Assembly: GCA_964496245.1 (NCBI GenBank)
Contig: CAZBZG010000087.1
Coordinates: forward strand, 1 to 16,065
Length of the DNA: 16,065 nucleotides
Direction of reading: 5' to 3'
Source: CAZBZG01 sp964496245
Lineage (GTDB): Bacteria > Planctomycetota > SZUA-567
Shown here: in pieces, positions 15,616-16,065 of the stretch
Layout: the number at the start of each line of letters is the position of its first letter
How positions within the stretch are numbered: the first letter of the stretch is position 1
Translations under genes and position numbers: made by a program
The notes under the pieces: generated by a model
The model's database searches: none
Told to the model about the DNA's origin: nothing
What the model saw: only the letters and a program-made list of their open reading frames with translations

Positions 15616-15644
15616 TTTATAGACACGATATATGGGCGGGTCAA
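15616..15644 (-). promoter_or_regulatory. Promoter of the nrdR-nrdD-nrdG operon
   Basis: Read on the minus strand, TTGACC (15639-15644, five of six consensus bases) and TATAAA (15616-15621, five of six) are separated by exactly 17 bases, a near-ideal sigma70-type promoter. Transcription would begin near 15608, giving a leader of about 68 bases before the nrdR ATG at 15540. The spacer holds NrdR box 2 and the start site is covered by NrdR box 1, which would block RNA polymerase when NrdR binds. It is AT-rich against a GC-rich background. Confidence 0.75.
15623..15638. promoter_or_regulatory. NrdR box 2 (operator, in the promoter spacer)
   Basis: ACACGATATATGGGCG on the plus strand matches 11 of 16 positions of the NrdR-box consensus, with the central ATATAT intact. 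It fills the 17-base spacer of the nrdR promoter almost completely. The second half-site is degraded on this strand, but the 31-base distance from box 1 supports it as the partner operator. Confidence 0.65.
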
Positions 15645-15698
15645 GCGAAAAGCAGCGCAGAGATCAACTTCTTCCGAAAGGGTTGGCGTGGCAATGGT

Positions 15699-15733
15699 TG
15701 GCGGGGGGAAATGCGAAGCCCCCCCCCTCGCCA
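15699..15733 (-). terminator. GC-rich hairpin after the right-hand open frame
   Basis: TGGCGGGGGG (15699-15708) pairs with CCCCTCGCCA (15724-15733) to give a 10-base-pair stem with one G-T pair and a 15-base loop. It starts right after the TAA (15737-15735) of the minus-strand frame and precedes the nrdR promoter. There is no T-tract beyond it, so a classic intrinsic terminator is not shown, but the position fits one that insulates nrdR from upstream transcription. Confidence 0.4.
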
Positions 15734-15734
15734 C

Positions 15735-16065
15735 TTACGAAATGATGCGCACCCGGAAGCGGGATGTATCCCACGCAGAGCCACGAACGAGATCCGTGCC
15801 ACGGACCGCACGGCAGACGCGATTTGACCCCCAGCCTCCGATGTGTAGGACGTATTGCATAGGCCCCTGCGCCTGCGCCGGACTCCGGATTGCGGGGGCA
15901 TATGCAATCCCACCCCACAGGATGCGCGCAGCGTTGGCGGCAAGGTCGGGCGTTTCGATGCCGTGCGGGCCAACACCCATGGCCGCGAACGTCACAATGG
16001 CGGGAGGGGATGGGGTGCCACGGCCGGCTTGTCCGGCCGTGCTTCGCTCACCTCTTGCGGCACGG
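15735..16065 (-). CDS. Possible 3' end of an unrecognised gene
   Basis: An open frame on the minus strand runs from the window edge to a TAA at 15737-15735, about 109 codons. I do not recognise it. The last about 40 residues (YVLHIGGWGSNRVCRAVRG, then TDLVRGSAWDTSRFRVRIIS) read like a natural protein C-terminus, rich in aromatic and alternating residues. The part upstream of about residue 25 is low-complexity and crosses a perfect hairpin (16019-16041), so the gene might instead begin at GTG 15995 or ATG 15980; neither has a ribosome binding site. A strong hairpin follows the stop. It may be a partial coding region or a chance open frame in GC-rich DNA. No other gene is visible in 15645-16065 on either strand. 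Confidence 0.3.
   Translation of the reverse strand, partial: RAARGERSTAGQAGRGTPSPPAIVTFAAMGVGPHGIETPDLAANAARILWGGIAYAPAIRSPAQAQGPMQYVLHIGGWGSNRVCRAVRGTDLVRGSAWDTSRFRVRIIS
16019..16041. repeat. Perfect inverted repeat at the right edge
   Basis: CACGGCCGG (16019-16027) and CCGGCCGTG (16033-16041) form a perfect 9-base-pair stem around a 5-base loop (CTTGT). It has no T-tract. It could be a terminator, a dispersed intergenic repeat unit, or chance within coding DNA. A single copy is visible in the window. Confidence 0.5.

Noticed and set aside
15541..16065. tRNA, small RNA or CRISPR-like repeat in the right-hand non-coding part
   Set aside because: I found no cloverleaf, no repeated units with spacers and no conserved RNA motif; only a promoter, operators and hairpins are visible.

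Overview
This window looks like a piece of a high-GC, Gram-negative (diderm), probably anaerobic bacterium. It is probably a metagenomic or draft scaffold, because two identical 10-N gaps interrupt coding sequence. The anaerobic habit is suggested by an oxygen-sensitive class III ribonucleotide reductase with its radical SAM activase. The outer membrane is suggested by an LpxL/HtrB-like acyltransferase. The three-gene set of ABC ATPase, tandem permease and amidotransferase-like membrane protein resembles sets I associate with the PVC superphylum (Planctomycetes, Lentisphaerae, Kiritimatiellota) and other gliding or ABC-2 systems. The lineage is an inference and cannot be fixed from this window.

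Layout. The left edge (1-705, minus) is the N-terminal part of a lysophospholipid acyltransferase. Diverging from it, with a possible sigma70-type promoter at 875-903, is a plus-strand operon of three genes: a secreted or membrane-anchored protein with a GATase-like domain (935-3151), an ABC-2 type ATPase (3234-4160) and a large permease built from two tandem copies of the ABC-2 unit (4197-5801). These probably form one export or membrane-remodelling complex of unknown substrate.

From 15540 down to 5876 everything is on the minus strand and tightly packed: nrdR (overlapping the next gene by 32 bases), nrdD, nrdG, an AmrS-like radical SAM gene (6 bases after nrdG), a truncated GYD-domain reading frame, smc and a family 4 glycosyltransferase. 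A good promoter lies upstream of nrdR, with TTGACC and TATAAA separated by 17 bases. Two NrdR-box-like sites 31 bases apart sit in its spacer and at the expected transcription start. This predicts that the NrdR repressor controls its own gene and the reductase genes. NrdD makes deoxynucleotides without oxygen, NrdG activates it, and SMC organises the replicated chromosome.

The right edge (15735-16065) holds only a doubtful open frame on the minus strand and two strong hairpins.

Points most worth checking are the unusual C-terminus of NrdD (no R-V/I-x-G-Y glycyl radical motif), the AmrS-like gene in an NrdR-controlled operon with no amrA or amrB in view, the truncated GYD gene between amrS and smc, and the two N gaps whose stated length breaks the reading frames of smc and nrdG.
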